NCBI RefSeq assembly: GCF_003570925.1
Contig: NZ_QXIS01000004.1
Location: forward strand, 1 to 62,177
Reading direction: 5' to 3'
Length of the DNA stretch: 62,177 nt
Origin: Candidatus Cryosericum terrychapinii
GTDB taxonomy: Bacteria; Caldisericota; Caldisericia; Cryosericales; Cryosericaceae
The position numbers and the translations under genes were made by a program. Below are positions 50,034-59,310 of this stretch, in pieces (positions within the stretch are counted from its first letter, which is position 1; each line of letters starts with the position of its first letter). The notes under the pieces are model-generated. The model saw only the letters and a program-made list of their open reading frames with translations, ran no database searches and was not told the DNA's origin.

Positions 50034-51635
50034 ATGGAATCCACTGAGCGCTACGTTTCACTATACCGAAAGTATCGTCCCACCACGTTTGACGGTGTCA
50101 TTGGTCAGGAGACGGTCGTACGTATACTGAAAGGGTCTGTCGACACTGGCAGGACCTCCCATGCATACTTGTTTGCCGGTCCCAAGGGTACCGGCAAGAC
50201 GACCGTTGCCCGTATTCTGGCCAAAGCCCTGAATTGTGACAAGGGACCGAACAGCCATCCGTGCATGGAGTGCGAGCACTGCAGGGCGATCACCTCAGGG
50301 ACGGACATCGACGTCATCGAGATCGATGCCGCCAGCAACCGGGGTATCGACGAGATCAGGGATCTGCGCGAGTCGACGAGGTTCGTGCCGGCTCGCAGTC
50401 GCAAGAAGGTCTTCATCATCGACGAGGCCCATATGCTCACCGTCCAGGCATTCAACGCACTTCTGAAGACGCTCGAGGAGCCGCCCGACTACGTCGTGTT
50501 CATCCTCGCAACGACGGAACCTCAGAAACTGCCCGAGACGATCCTGTCCCGGTGTCAGCGGTTCGACTTCAAGCGGATTTCGGAAACGGCTATGTTCCAA
50601 TACCTTCAGGGCCTTCGGAACATTGAGGCTCCAAACATAACCGACGAGGCCCTTCACCAGATTGTTGCGCTGAGCGCGGGTTCGATGAGAGACGCTATAG
50701 GTCTTGTCGACCAGTTCTCCGTGTTTGGGGCCGAAGCCGTGTCTGGCGCGGCGGTGCTGGACCTGCTGGGGCTGCCAACTGAAGAGAACATTTCCTTGCT
50801 TGTCGAGGCTCTGCTCTCTCGCGATCCGAAGACAGTCAGTTCCGTTCTCGACCAGTTGGAACGAAGCGGAATTGAGCCTGCTGACCTACTTGAGAGGACA
50901 ATTGCTCTCATCAGCGGGTACATTCTTGATAGGGTGACGCTCCGGACTCGGAGTTCAAATGACGCTTCGACGAATCGTCTCAAGGCGTTCCAGGACACAA
51001 CTCTGGTGGACCTTGCAGCGGCCTTTGCACGAATCCAGCAGCAGTCAGCTTACCTGTCGGATCCATACCCTCTTGTCCAGGCGTTCCTACTTGCAATAGC
51101 CCTCGACCTGCCAATGGGTCTCGATCGTTCGCATGAAGAGGTTTCCCGTGGAGTGCAGTTCACGAGTAGTCAGGATGCGCCGAGGCCTGCGGTTCGGCAG
51201 ATGGAGACTGTACAGAAGATTGTTGAAGTGTCTTCCAACGGTTTTGACGATACAGTTCCAGAATCCAGAAGCACATCCGCAGGGGGGCCTGCAGACCAGT
51301 GGACGCACTTCAAGGCACTTGTCTCTGACGCCAGCAAGCCCATCGGGGTGATGCTGCAGGCGCTCGATGTTCGCGAAGTCGGGGTCGACCAGGGCGTCCT
51401 GCGGATTGTTCTCGGTCCCAAGACCAAGCTGTTCCGTACAATGCTCGAGCAGAAGCAGGACGAAGTTCTTGTCCCAGCGGCGCGGTCCGCCTATGCAGTC
51501 GACCAGGTCAGGCTGGTCGAGGAGGGATCCCAGGAGCCTGCGCAGCAGGAACCCGTGGCAGAGGTTCCGGTGGACGACAAGCTGGAATTGCTCAAGAAGA
51601 CGTTCGACGCGACGGAGTCGCTGTTCGACTCCTGA
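50034..51635 (+). CDS. dnaX: DNA polymerase III subunits gamma/tau
   Basis: This 533-residue AAA+ protein is the clamp-loader ATPase of the replisome. Walker A GPKGTGKT is at 49-56, a zinc module with Cys68, 77, 80 and 83 follows, and Walker B with IIDEAHML is at about 128. The sensor 1 stretch reads FILATTEPQKLPETILSRC. The C-terminal tail is short compared with E. coli tau. No frameshift signal (A-run) for a separate gamma form was noticed. It heads the conserved dnaX-ybaB-recR cluster. Confidence 0.96.
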   Translation: MESTERYVSLYRKYRPTTFDGVIGQETVVRILKGSVDTGRTSHAYLFAGPKGTGKTTVARILAKALNCDKGPNSHPCMECEHCRAITSGTDIDVIEIDAASNRGIDEIRDLRESTRFVPARSRKKVFIIDEAHMLTVQAFNALLKTLEEPPDYVVFILATTEPQKLPETILSRCQRFDFKRISETAMFQYLQGLRNIEAPNITDEALHQIVALSAGSMRDAIGLVDQFSVFGAEAVSGAAVLDLLGLPTEENISLLVEALLSRDPKTVSSVLDQLERSGIEPADLLERTIALISGYILDRVTLRTRSSNDASTNRLKAFQDTTLVDLAAAFARIQQQSAYLSDPYPLVQAFLLAIALDLPMGLDRSHEEVSRGVQFTSSQDAPRPAVRQMETVQKIVEVSSNGFDDTVPESRSTSAGGPADQWTHFKALVSDASKPIGVMLQALDVREVGVDQGVLRIVLGPKTKLFRTMLEQKQDEVLVPAARSAYAVDQVRLVEEGSQEPAQQEPVAEVPVDDKLELLKKTFDATESLFDS

Positions 51636-51655
51636 GGTGATACGGGAGGAGCCAT

Positions 51656-51967
51656 ATGTACAACGTCAACAATCTTATGAAACAGGCCCAGAAGATGCAG
51701 GAAGATGCAGCACACGCCGACCAGGAGCTGCTGGATCGCAGGATATCTGCCACCTCCGGGGGAGGTGCCGTCACGGCTGTCGTCAATGGCAAGAAAGACC
51801 TCATCGGTATCAGCATCCAGGCGGATTTCGATCTTGGCGACGCTGAGATGGCTGCCGATCTTGTCGTCGCTGCCGTGCGCGAAGCTCAGACGGAGGCGGA
51901 CCGTCAGGCCGAAGAGATCATGAAGAAAGTCACGGCCGGCATGCCCCATATTCCCGGACTCGGGTAA
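51656..51967 (+). CDS. YbaB/EbfC-family nucleoid-associated protein
   Basis: This 103-residue DNA-binding protein starts MYNVNNLMKQAQKMQEDAAH and has the family's glycine-rich turn SGGGAVTAVVNGKKDLIGIS and helical C-terminus with AEEIMKKVTAGMP, ending in PGLG. Proteins of this family dimerise, bind DNA with little specificity and are almost always next to dnaX and recR. The ATG at 51656 has GGGAGG upstream. Confidence 0.95.
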   Translation: MYNVNNLMKQAQKMQEDAAHADQELLDRRISATSGGGAVTAVVNGKKDLIGISIQADFDLGDAEMAADLVVAAVREAQTEADRQAEEIMKKVTAGMPHIPGLG

Positions 51968-51970
51968 GCG

Positions 51971-52573
51971 GTGTTCCTGCCCAAGCGTTTCATCGAGGTT
52001 TCTGCCAGACTGAGCAGTCTGCCCGGCATCGGACCGAAGGCTGCTGACAGGCTGGTGTTCTATCTACTGGACCAGCCCGAGGACGACATACGTGCCCTTG
52101 CTGAATCTCTGATGGCTGCGAAGCGCGAGATAACCTTCTGCAGACGGTGCGGCAATTTTGCTCAAGGCGATCTGTGTGAAGTGTGCCAAGATTCGTCGCG
52201 AGACGCGAAAGTGCTGTGTGTTGTCGAGGAGATACGCGACCTCTCTGCGATTGAGAAAACCGGGGCCTACCGTGGCCTCTACCATGTTCTGCACGGCCGG
52301 ATCGACCCGATAGCTCGTGTGGGGCCCGGAGAACTGCAGCTGGGCCGCCTTGTCGAACGCATACACCTGGACGATGTGCGCGAGGTCATTGTTGCCACAA
52401 ATCCCAACTTCAACGGCGACATCACTGCGATGTACATCGCAAAGTTGCTGGCTGCATCGGAAGTGCGCGTCACGCGCATTGCCACGGGTATCCCCAAGGG
52501 GAGTGACCTGGAGTTTGCTGATATATTCACGCTGACTCAGGCGCTCGAGAAGAGGACAGACGTCCAAACCTGA
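51971..52573 (+). CDS. recR: Recombination protein RecR
   Basis: This 200-residue protein works with RecF and RecO to load RecA on gapped DNA. It shows the N-terminal helix-hairpin-helix SSLPGIGPKAADRLVFYLL, the four-cysteine zinc motif (CRRC, then CEVC) and the TOPRIM domain with VVEEIRDLSAIEKTGAYRGLYHVL. The start is a GTG at 51971, four bases after the ybaB stop, so it is in the same transcript. Confidence 0.96.
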   Translation: MFLPKRFIEVSARLSSLPGIGPKAADRLVFYLLDQPEDDIRALAESLMAAKREITFCRRCGNFAQGDLCEVCQDSSRDAKVLCVVEEIRDLSAIEKTGAYRGLYHVLHGRIDPIARVGPGELQLGRLVERIHLDDVREVIVATNPNFNGDITAMYIAKLLAASEVRVTRIATGIPKGSDLEFADIFTLTQALEKRTDVQT

Positions 52574-52730
52574 AATCTCGCGTTGTCAGGAATGTATGTG
52601 GATGCAGGTTTATGGGATAAAATGGAAGTTCTCCAGTTTAGTGGTACAATTAACAAAGTTGTATTGGCCAAAATATTCAGCGCGCAAGAACCTTCTGCGC
52701 AGAATATCGACAAAGGAGAAGTGACACAGT

Positions 52731-52880
52731 ATGTTATGGACAATTTCGGTTATTCTCGTAGTCTTGTGGATCCTCGGTATGGTTTCTTCGTATACGTTGG
52801 GCGGATGGATTCACATTCTCCTCGTACTTGCGATCATTGCAGTTGTGGTAAACCTGATTAGAGGGAATAGACACGATTAG
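52731..52880 (+). CDS. Small membrane protein, Lmo0937 family
   Basis: This 49-residue protein consists of two short membrane spans (ISVILVVLWILGMVSSYT and IHILLVLAIIAVVVNLI) followed by a basic end (RGNRHD). It matches the widespread Lmo0937-type small membrane proteins, whose function is unknown and which are often linked to stress. AAAGGAG lies 12 bases before the ATG. It lies just upstream of another small membrane protein gene on the same strand. Confidence 0.85.
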   Translation: MLWTISVILVVLWILGMVSSYTLGGWIHILLVLAIIAVVVNLIRGNRHD

Positions 52881-52917
52881 CGGGAAGAGGACACTCTAGC
52901 TACCAGGAGGTAGAACA

Positions 52918-53295
52918 GTGACCCAGCAGACGGAGACACAAGATACCAAAGCCGAAAGCAATACCTCAAAACGAATTGTTGGCGTAATCTTCGCTGTAAT
53001 TGAAGTTGTTCTGGCCTTTCGCTTGATTTTCAAAGGGCTTGGAGCAAACCCGAACAATGGTTTTGTACGTGGCATCTATGGTGTCACTCAGTTTCTTGTG
53101 AGCATCTTTGAAGGCATCTTCTCCCGGGGCACTACCGCCGGCGCAGAGACCACGGCGATCTTTGAGCCTGCAACTCTCATCGTGATGGTAGTCATTGGCC
53201 TGATTGCATGGGGAGTCCTGAGATTGATGACGCCGCACACAGGAACCCGCGTGGAGAGGACGGAGACCACCGGGCACGACGTACAGGGAAAGTGA
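52918..53295 (+). CDS. YggT-like small membrane protein
   Basis: This 125-residue protein starts with GTG at 52918 after AGGAGG. A short polar N-terminus (with several Thr and Glu residues) is followed by a membrane span (VIFAVIEVVLAFRLIFKGLG), a middle part and a second span (TLIVMVVIGLIAWGVLRL). The pattern is similar to YggT-type proteins. It follows the 49-residue membrane protein by 37 bases and is followed by a terminator. Confidence 0.75.
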   Translation: MTQQTETQDTKAESNTSKRIVGVIFAVIEVVLAFRLIFKGLGANPNNGFVRGIYGVTQFLVSIFEGIFSRGTTAGAETTAIFEPATLIVMVVIGLIAWGVLRLMTPHTGTRVERTETTGHDVQGK

Positions 53296-53349
53296 GCGCC
53301 TAGTCAAACGAGTCGCTGATTTGTACGAGATTGACACTGAGTAGTAGCC

Positions 53350-53388
53350 AGGCAGAGTGGGCTTTTTGCCAATCTGCCTTTTTATTGT
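53350..53388 (+). terminator. Rho-independent terminator after the YggT-like gene
   Basis: AGGCAGA and TCTGCCT pair with a further GG/CC pair inside, and TTTTTATTG follows. This is a classical terminator with a U-run. Confidence 0.85.
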
Positions 53389-53648
53389 TTATAGGTCAAA
53401 TGTGTCCCGGTCCTCTAAGAATGAACACCAGATAATGACTCAACTGGGTATAATTTCGAGAAGAATCGGCATTAGTAAGAATGTCTCTGCAGAACGGATG
53501 CAGAGGTCCGTGTTCTTGGAGGACTAGATGCAGAGATAAGTTCTTTTCTTACCTGTCCAAGGCACATGAATGATGTGAAAAGGTCCAACATACATCTATT
53601 GCGTCAATCCACCTATAAGAAGTTTTAGTTGGCATCAATTATGTGGTC

Positions 53649-53993
53649 TCACCCCCGCGTGTGGCGCGGGACATTGCAGACAACGCCTTGAACGCAGTCC
53701 TTATCAAACTCAATTGGCCGGGGACGCTGTCCAGAACGCCGGACAAGACTGGGATGATGGTCAGCAACAGTTGGAAGGCTGTCATTTCTCACCGTTCCGG
53801 TGAGACGTCAGACACATTCATTGCTGACCTGGTCGTCGGTCTCAACATCGGGCAGATCAAGACTGGGTCATTGTCGAGATCGGAGTGTATCGAGAAATAC
53901 AATCGGTTGCCGGAGATCGAGGATGATTTTGGCGGAGCTGCCCGGTTTTCCGGCACGACCGTTCTTGCTGACAAATCCAATGTCAGCGGGTAG
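53649..53993 (+). pseudogene. Enolase C-terminal fragment (pseudogene)
   Basis: The frame carries the last third of enolase: DIADNALNAVLIKLN with the catalytic lysine, AVISHRSGETSDTFIADLVV, and NIGQIKTGSLSRSECIEKYN with the second active-site lysine. It ends with IEDDFGGAARFSG near the usual C-terminus. The first two thirds of the gene are absent, and the part between the two motifs is altered (LNWPGTLSRTPDKTG where enolases have LNQIGTLTET). It cannot be functional. A complete enolase gene is presumably elsewhere in the genome. Confidence 0.85.
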
Positions 53994-54012
53994 TGACGCG
54001 GTTTTCAAGGGT

Positions 54013-54041
54013 TTGACAAGCATCCATTTTTGCTTTATACT
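54013..54041 (+). promoter_or_regulatory. Promoter of rpsA
   Basis: TTGACA (54013-54018) and TATACT (54036-54041) are separated by 17 bases, a near-perfect sigma-70 promoter. It ends about 42 bases before the rpsA start. Confidence 0.85.
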
Positions 54042-54083
54042 CAAAGACTGATTTTCATTCATCCTTAATCTAGAGGGGTTAAC

Positions 54084-55835
54084 ATGGTGGACATGGATAA
54101 ACACGTTGCAACAGAAACTACAGGTGAAACGGACGGACTCTTTGATGTGAAAAACCTGCTTGACGAAATCGCACAGCCGATCAAACCGGCTGCCGACGTG
54201 GCAGAGGAAAAGACTCCAGAAGAAGCGGCCACACCAGAGAAGGCCGAAACCGAGACCGAACAAGTCGAGGCTGCAGATGACGAGATCAAGGCGTCCGAGC
54301 GTGAGGCAGCCCTTGCCGCAGACTTGTCACCCAAGGCGGGATACGCGCCACGCCTGCTACGGCGTGGGGACGTCATTGACGTCTCCGTCGTCAAGCTCGA
54401 GCGTGACGGGGTCATGGTCAATGCCGGTGGAAAGGGAGACTACTATATCCCGCTCAACCGCTTGACTATGCGAACCGATGTAGCTGTCGGCGAAATCGCG
54501 CACGTTGGCGAAACGATGAAGGTGGCCGTCGTCAAGGAAGAGGATGAACAAGGTACGGCAGTCCTTTCCAAGCTGAAGGCTGATCAGGAAGAGGTCTGGG
54601 CCGATGTCGAGAAGTACTTCGACGAACAGACGATCGTCACTGCCAAAGTTACCAAGGCCATCAAGGGTGGTCTGCTTGTTGACATCGGGGTGCCCTGTTT
54701 CCTGCCTCAATCACAGGTCGCCAGCGACTACCGCAATAACCTGCCTTCACTGGTTGGCCAGGACATTCCTGTCAAGGTCACCGAGTTCGACAAGAAACTT
54801 CGCCGGATTATCGCCTCTCATCGTGCAGCGATGCAGGTTATCCGCCAGAAGCAGAAGAAGGAGTTCTTCACAAAGATCCAGCCAGGAGATATCTATGAGG
54901 GCACTGTCAACGGTATCGCTGAGTTTGGTGCGTTCGTGGACATCGGGTACGGGGTCGAAGGTCTGGTCCATCTTTCAGAGCTGACTTACGGTCGCCGCCG
55001 TCCTGTCGAGGAGGTCGTCCAGAAGAAGGACAAGGTCAAGGTTAAGGTTCTCAAGGTCGACCCGGAGACGGGAAAGGTCTCCTTGAGCATCAAGCAGACG
55101 AAGCCACATCCTTGGGAAACCATCGAGGAAGACTATCCCGTCGGCATGATCCTCGAGGGGGCAGTGATTCGCATCCTGACCTTTGGAGCAATCATCGAAC
55201 TTTCAGAAGGAGTTACCGGGCTCCTGCACATTTCACAGATCTCCAACGACAAAATTCGCAAGGTCGAGGATGTGCTGAATGTGGGAGACATTCTCAAAGT
55301 TCGTGTGCTCGAGGTCCTGAAGGACGAACGCAAGGTCAAGCTCAGCATGAAGGGCGTGGAAGGCAACGAGAGCTTGTTCGGACGTGAGCCCGGGCAGGAG
55401 ACGCCGTCGGTGGAAACTGGTTCGGATACGGATGCAACTGGCAGCACGTTTGTCCAGCCCGAAGTCGTCCAGCCCGAAGCCCCCGCCGTTGAGAACGTCG
55501 AGCCCGAAGTCCCCCCCGTTGACAATGTCGAGCCGGAAGTCGTCGAACCCGTCGAGTCCGCGGTGGCCGAACCCGAAGTCGTCCAGCCCGAAGCCCCCGC
55601 CGTTGACAATGTCGAGCCCGAAGTCGTCCAGCCCGAAGCCCCCGCCGTTGACAATGTCGAACCCGAAGTCGTCGAGGCCAAGCCCGTGGAACCCGAAGTC
55701 GTCCAGCCCGAAGCCCCCGCCGTTGACAATGTCGAGCCCGAAGTCGTCGAACCCGTCGAGTCCGGGGCAGCCGAACCCATGTCGACCGAAGAGGCTGTCC
55801 GGCACGAAGAGACAGAAGGGCCTGCAGAGGCCTAA
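54084..55835 (+). CDS. rpsA: Ribosomal protein S1 with repetitive acidic tail
   Basis: This 583-residue protein has an acidic N-terminal extension of about 85 residues, then about four S1 RNA-binding domains (roughly 90-160, 175-240, 258-330 and 345-415). The clear ones read [21 protein letters not shown] and [20 protein letters not shown]. The last 140 or so residues are a repeat tail built on [16 protein letters not shown] with Glu, Pro and Val. S1 brings mRNA to the 30S ribosome; four-domain forms are usual outside the proteobacteria. The ATG at 54084 follows AGAGGGG. The function of the tail is unknown. Confidence 0.88.
   Translation: MVDMDKHVATETTGETDGLFDVKNLLDEIAQPIKPAADVAEEKTPEEAATPEKAETETEQVEAADDEIKASEREAALAADLSPKAGYAPRLLRRGDVIDVSVVKLERDGVMVNAGGKGDYYIPLNRLTMRTDVAVGEIAHVGETMKVAVVKEEDEQGTAVLSKLKADQEEVWADVEKYFDEQTIVTAKVTKAIKGGLLVDIGVPCFLPQSQVASDYRNNLPSLVGQDIPVKVTEFDKKLRRIIASHRAAMQVIRQKQKKEFFTKIQPGDIYEGTVNGIAEFGAFVDIGYGVEGLVHLSELTYGRRRPVEEVVQKKDKVKVKVLKVDPETGKVSLSIKQTKPHPWETIEEDYPVGMILEGAVIRILTFGAIIELSEGVTGLLHISQISNDKIRKVEDVLNVGDILKVRVLEVLKDERKVKLSMKGVEGNESLFGREPGQETPSVETGSDTDATGSTFVQPEVVQPEAPAVENVEPEVPPVDNVEPEVVEPVESAVAEPEVVQPEAPAVDNVEPEVVQPEAPAVDNVEPEVVEAKPVEPEVVQPEAPAVDNVEPEVVEPVESGAAEPMSTEEAVRHEETEGPAEA
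55450..55790. repeat. Repeats encoding the Pro-Glu-Val tail of S1
   Basis: Units such as GAAGTCGTCCAGCCCGAAGC and GTTGACAATGTCGAGCCC recur four to six times in slightly different order. All keep the frame. Confidence 0.85.
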
Positions 55836-56047
55836 CTGGCGACCCTGGCCTTTTGGTCTGCTTCTCCAGAAGAATACTTCCAGATAGGTTCAGATTGACG
55901 GGGTCGCAGTACCACGCAGAGATGTGTGGCAACTGGACTCTGTCTTTTTTTACCGTGGGTGGCATCGACGAATGATGGGTTCTGGCCTCCTCGCGGTTCC
56001 TTGGTGTAAGAAGTAGTAATGGGCGCTGACAACAGAAGGAGGCAGTC
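55836..56047. other. Spacer between rpsA and fabD, no gene
   Basis: No frame with support is seen in these 212 bases. It ends with AGAAGGAGG just before the fabD ATG. Confidence 0.5.
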
Positions 56048-56947
56048 ATGATAGCATTTCTGTTTCCCGGGCAGGGTTCGCAATACGTGGGAATGGCCGG
56101 TAAAGTAATCGACCCGATTCTGAGTCGCAGGCTGTTTGGACAGGCAAGTGACGTGCTTGGTCTTGACCTATGGAACCTCGTCGAAGCAGGTGACGAGGCG
56201 GCGCTGACTCGTACCGAGAACACCCAGCCTGCCCTCTTTGCGACCGAGATGGCATGGGTCGAGGCACTTGCGAGCAGGGGTATGAGCTGCGATGTTGCCG
56301 CCGGTCACAGCCTGGGGGAGTTCAGCGCGCTGTGTTGTGCCGGCGTCTTCACGTTTGAAGATGGCATTCGACTCGTGCGACAACGTGGAGAGATCATGGC
56401 AAGAGCTGTATCTGGGTCGCCGGGTACGATGGCTGCCGTCGTAGGATTGGACGACAACGATCTGCAGTGTGTTCTTGCTGAGGGACGTCGGTCCGGAATC
56501 GTGGAAGTCGCCAACTACAACGCTTCCGACCAGACGGTCGTGTCTGGCGAGATGGCTGCTGTGGACCGCGTCGTTGGGGCCGTGAAGGAGATCGGCAGAG
56601 GACGTGCGATCAAGCTCCGGGTGGGTGCCCCATTTCATTCGTCCATCATGGCTGGTGGTGCCGCCGAGTTTGAGGCGATTGTACATGATATCCCGTTTTC
56701 CCGGCCTCGTTTTCCCGTTGTGAACAATGTGGCAGCGTTATCAGAAGATGACCCCGAGGCAATCAGGGAGTGCCTTGTTGCGCAGTTCAAGAGCCCGGTG
56801 CAGTGGGTGCGTACGATGGAGGCACTCCAGAGCATGGGAGCGAGCGAGTACTTGGAGGTCGGGCCGAAAGGTGTGCTGACGGCGCTTGGTCGGAAGGCGG
56901 TTCCTGGAGGAAACGTCAGAGCCGTGGAAGACGAGATATGGCAATGA
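56048..56947 (+). CDS. fabD: Malonyl-CoA:ACP transacylase
   Basis: This 299-residue enzyme moves malonyl from CoA to acyl carrier protein for fatty acid synthesis. The N-terminal FLFPGQGSQYVGM and the nucleophile motif GHSLGE (Ser88) are intact. The catalytic histidine is in VGAPFHSSIM. It is the first gene of a rightward fab cluster: fabD, fabG, acpP, fabF. Its stop overlaps the fabG start. No fabH or plsX is present nearby. Confidence 0.96.
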   Translation: MIAFLFPGQGSQYVGMAGKVIDPILSRRLFGQASDVLGLDLWNLVEAGDEAALTRTENTQPALFATEMAWVEALASRGMSCDVAAGHSLGEFSALCCAGVFTFEDGIRLVRQRGEIMARAVSGSPGTMAAVVGLDDNDLQCVLAEGRRSGIVEVANYNASDQTVVSGEMAAVDRVVGAVKEIGRGRAIKLRVGAPFHSSIMAGGAAEFEAIVHDIPFSRPRFPVVNNVAALSEDDPEAIRECLVAQFKSPVQWVRTMEALQSMGASEYLEVGPKGVLTALGRKAVPGGNVRAVEDEIWQ

Positions 56948-57687
56948 CGCTCGAAGGAAAGACGGCCCTGGTTACGGGTGGATCCCGAGGCATCGGTAGA
57001 GGCATTGCTCTCGAGCTGGCCACGCAGGGAGCCACTGTCATCATCGATTTTCACCAGAACCGCGTGGCGGCAGAAGAAGTCGTCACGGCTATCACTGCGA
57101 TGGGTCGGGTCTGTGAAGCAGTCCAAGCGGACGTCGGGGACGTCGCTGAGGCCGACAGCCTGGTTGCGCGGAGTATCATGCTGACAGGTTCGCTGGACAT
57201 CTTGGTCAGCAACGCCGGTATCACCCGAGACGCCTTGCTTGTCCGGATGACGGATGAGAAGTGGAACGACGTGCTGCGAACGAATCTTACCGGCACGTTC
57301 AACGTAACGCGGGCAGCTGCCCGTCATATGATGTCTCAGAGATCCGGGCGCATTGTGCTGATCTCGTCGGTAGTTGGGCTGGGAGGGAACGCCGGACAAG
57401 CCAACTACGCTGCGAGCAAGGCAGGCGTTATAGCTCTTGCGAAGACAGCAGCGAAGGAGCTAGGACCACGCGGGGTCACCGTCAACGTCGTTGCGCCTGG
57501 ATTTGTGGAGACAGACATGACGAGCCCGCTTGACAATAAGGCCGTATCCTCGTATCTTGCCAGTATTCCACTCAGGCGGGCCGGGACACCGGGCGACGTT
57601 GCCAAAGTTGTGGCGTTCCTTGCAAGTGAAGACGCTTCGTACATTACCGGCCAAGTGCTCGTGGTCGACGGGGGATTGTCTCTCTGA
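56938..57687 (+). CDS. fabG: 3-oxoacyl-ACP reductase
   Basis: This protein of about 249 residues is a short-chain dehydrogenase that reduces 3-oxoacyl-ACP with NADPH. TGGSRGIGRG is the cofactor motif, VSNAGITRD follows, and the catalytic residues are the serine in LISSVVG and the YAASK motif. The C-terminus ends GQVLVVDGGLSL. The start is either ATG 56938 or ATG 56944, the latter overlapping the fabD stop as ATGA; both give the same fold. It is coupled to fabD. Confidence 0.96.
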   Translation: MAMTLEGKTALVTGGSRGIGRGIALELATQGATVIIDFHQNRVAAEEVVTAITAMGRVCEAVQADVGDVAEADSLVARSIMLTGSLDILVSNAGITRDALLVRMTDEKWNDVLRTNLTGTFNVTRAAARHMMSQRSGRIVLISSVVGLGGNAGQANYAASKAGVIALAKTAAKELGPRGVTVNVVAPGFVETDMTSPLDNKAVSSYLASIPLRRAGTPGDVAKVVAFLASEDASYITGQVLVVDGGLSL

Positions 57688-57721
57688 AGCGCTTGGATAT
57701 TCTTTTCTCAGGAGGAATCTG

Positions 57722-57964
57722 ATGACCAAGGAAGAAATCCGCTCGAAGGTAGTAGAGATTGCCAAGGAAAAGCTGGGCGTCGAAGAGTCTCGCGTTACTG
57801 ACGAGGCTCAATACGTCAAGGACCTTGGTGCCGACTCTCTGGCATTGGTCGACATTACAATGGCACTGGAAGACGCTTTTGGAACATCTATTCCAGACGA
57901 GGACATCGAGAAGATTGCGTCCGTGGGGCAGACAGTCGACTACGTGATGTCCCACATTGCCTGA
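57722..57964 (+). CDS. acpP: Acyl carrier protein
   Basis: This 80-residue acidic protein carries fatty acyl chains on a phosphopantetheine arm attached to Ser39 in DLGADSLALVD. The fold is complete, with helices at both ends. AGGAGG lies 6 bases before the ATG. It is the third gene of the fab cluster, which fits its role as the shared carrier. Confidence 0.97.
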   Translation: MTKEEIRSKVVEIAKEKLGVEESRVTDEAQYVKDLGADSLALVDITMALEDAFGTSIPDEDIEKIASVGQTVDYVMSHIA

Positions 57965-57986
57965 CGCTGCAGGAGACAGGATTTCT

Positions 57987-59231
57987 ATGGAGCGGACCCG
58001 AGTCGTCATAACGGGGCTCGGTATTGTGTCGCCGATCGGAAACAACGTCCCTGCGTTTGAGGCGGGACTCGCGGCTGGCGTCTCAGGTGTGGCGCCGATC
58101 ACGCGGTTCGATGCAAGCGCCATCAGTTGTCGTATCGCAGGCGAAGTAAAGGGCTTCAACCCGGAGGACTACTTCGAAAAGCGTGACGTTGCACGTACCG
58201 ACCGCGTACAACAGCTGGCGCTTGCAGCTGCGCAGGAAGCTCTACTGGACTCACGGCTGGATCTGCAGGCTGAGGATAGGGAACGAATCGCCGTATATGT
58301 CACGAGTGGTATAGGTGGTGGCGAGTCCTTGGAAAGTGAAGTGTTGCAGGCCGCTGTCAGAGGGCCCTCGCACCTCTCCCCGTTTCTCATTCCGAAGATG
58401 CTTGTGGATTCCATTCCGGGCACCATAGCTCAGCGGTTCAAGCTCTATGGAGGGACTAGCTCAGTCGTCAGTGCCTGCGCGAGTGGTACCCAGATGCTGG
58501 GGGAGGCTCTCGAGGCTATTCGGCGAGGCGACGCAGACGTCATCGTGACGGGGGCGTCCGATGCGGCGGTGACAATGACCGGCATCGGAGCTTTTGCCAA
58601 CATGCGCGCACTTTCTACGCGGAATGATGACCCCGGACATGCTTCCCGGCCTTTCGACAAGGAACGCGATGGATTCGTCATGGGCGAAGGCGCAGGAATA
58701 CTGATTCTGGAACAGCTTGACCATGCGCTTGCCAGAGGGGCACGCATCTATGGCGAAATCCTGTCTCAGGCAGTAACATCCGATGCGTACCATATGACGT
58801 CGCCTGATCCTGAGGCGAAACAGATCGTACGGGCCATGCGTACTGCTATCGAGCGTGCAGGGCTTTCTCCACTCGATATCGACTACGTCAATGCGCACGG
58901 GACGTCGACTCCGGCGAACGACCGGACGGAGTCATTTGCGTTGCAGACATTACTCGGAGGCCGAGCTCATCTTGTTCCCGTGAGTTCCACAAAGTCTATG
59001 ACCGGCCACCTGCTGGGTGCTGCCGGCGCCGTAGAGACCGTAGCCTGCATGTTGACCATCAAGAACAGACTGATCTATCCCACCATCAACTATGCGACGT
59101 TCGACCCCGAGTGCCCGTTGGACTACGTCCCGAATGTTGCACGTTCATCCGACGTCCAATATATCCTCAAGAGTTCGTTCGGGTTCGGGGGTCACAACGT
59201 CTGTATTGTTCTGGGGCGGTACGCAGGATAG
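57987..59231 (+). CDS. fabF: 3-oxoacyl-ACP synthase II
   Basis: This 414-residue condensing enzyme elongates acyl-ACP with malonyl-ACP. The active-site Cys164 is in VSACASG, and the two histidines are in NAHGTSTPAND and STKSMTGHLLGAAG. The C-terminus ends with NSFGFGGHN-like SSFGFGGHNVCIVL. The ATG at 57987 has GGAG upstream. It is the last gene of the fab cluster and is followed by a strong terminator. Confidence 0.97.
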   Translation: MERTRVVITGLGIVSPIGNNVPAFEAGLAAGVSGVAPITRFDASAISCRIAGEVKGFNPEDYFEKRDVARTDRVQQLALAAAQEALLDSRLDLQAEDRERIAVYVTSGIGGGESLESEVLQAAVRGPSHLSPFLIPKMLVDSIPGTIAQRFKLYGGTSSVVSACASGTQMLGEALEAIRRGDADVIVTGASDAAVTMTGIGAFANMRALSTRNDDPGHASRPFDKERDGFVMGEGAGILILEQLDHALARGARIYGEILSQAVTSDAYHMTSPDPEAKQIVRAMRTAIERAGLSPLDIDYVNAHGTSTPANDRTESFALQTLLGGRAHLVPVSSTKSMTGHLLGAAGAVETVACMLTIKNRLIYPTINYATFDPECPLDYVPNVARSSDVQYILKSSFGFGGHNVCIVLGRYAG

Positions 59232-59250
59232 CGTATCCACTGTCTGGAAA

Positions 59251-59291
59251 CCAAGAAATCCCGTCAGCATATCACTGACGAGATTTCTTGG
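59251..59291. terminator. Bidirectional terminator between fabF and the ferredoxin gene
   Basis: CCAAGAAATC-CC-GTCAG and CTGAC-GA-GATTTCTTGG form a long stem with a 7-base loop. It lies between the convergent fabF and ferredoxin genes and can serve both. Confidence 0.85.
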
Positions 59292-59310
59292 TAGCTTATG
59301 GGGTAGCAGA

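Noticed and set aside
55133-56223. Gly/Asp-rich and Arg-rich frames opposite the rpsA tail.
   Set aside because: Their repeats are only the reverse reading of the S1 tail repeats.
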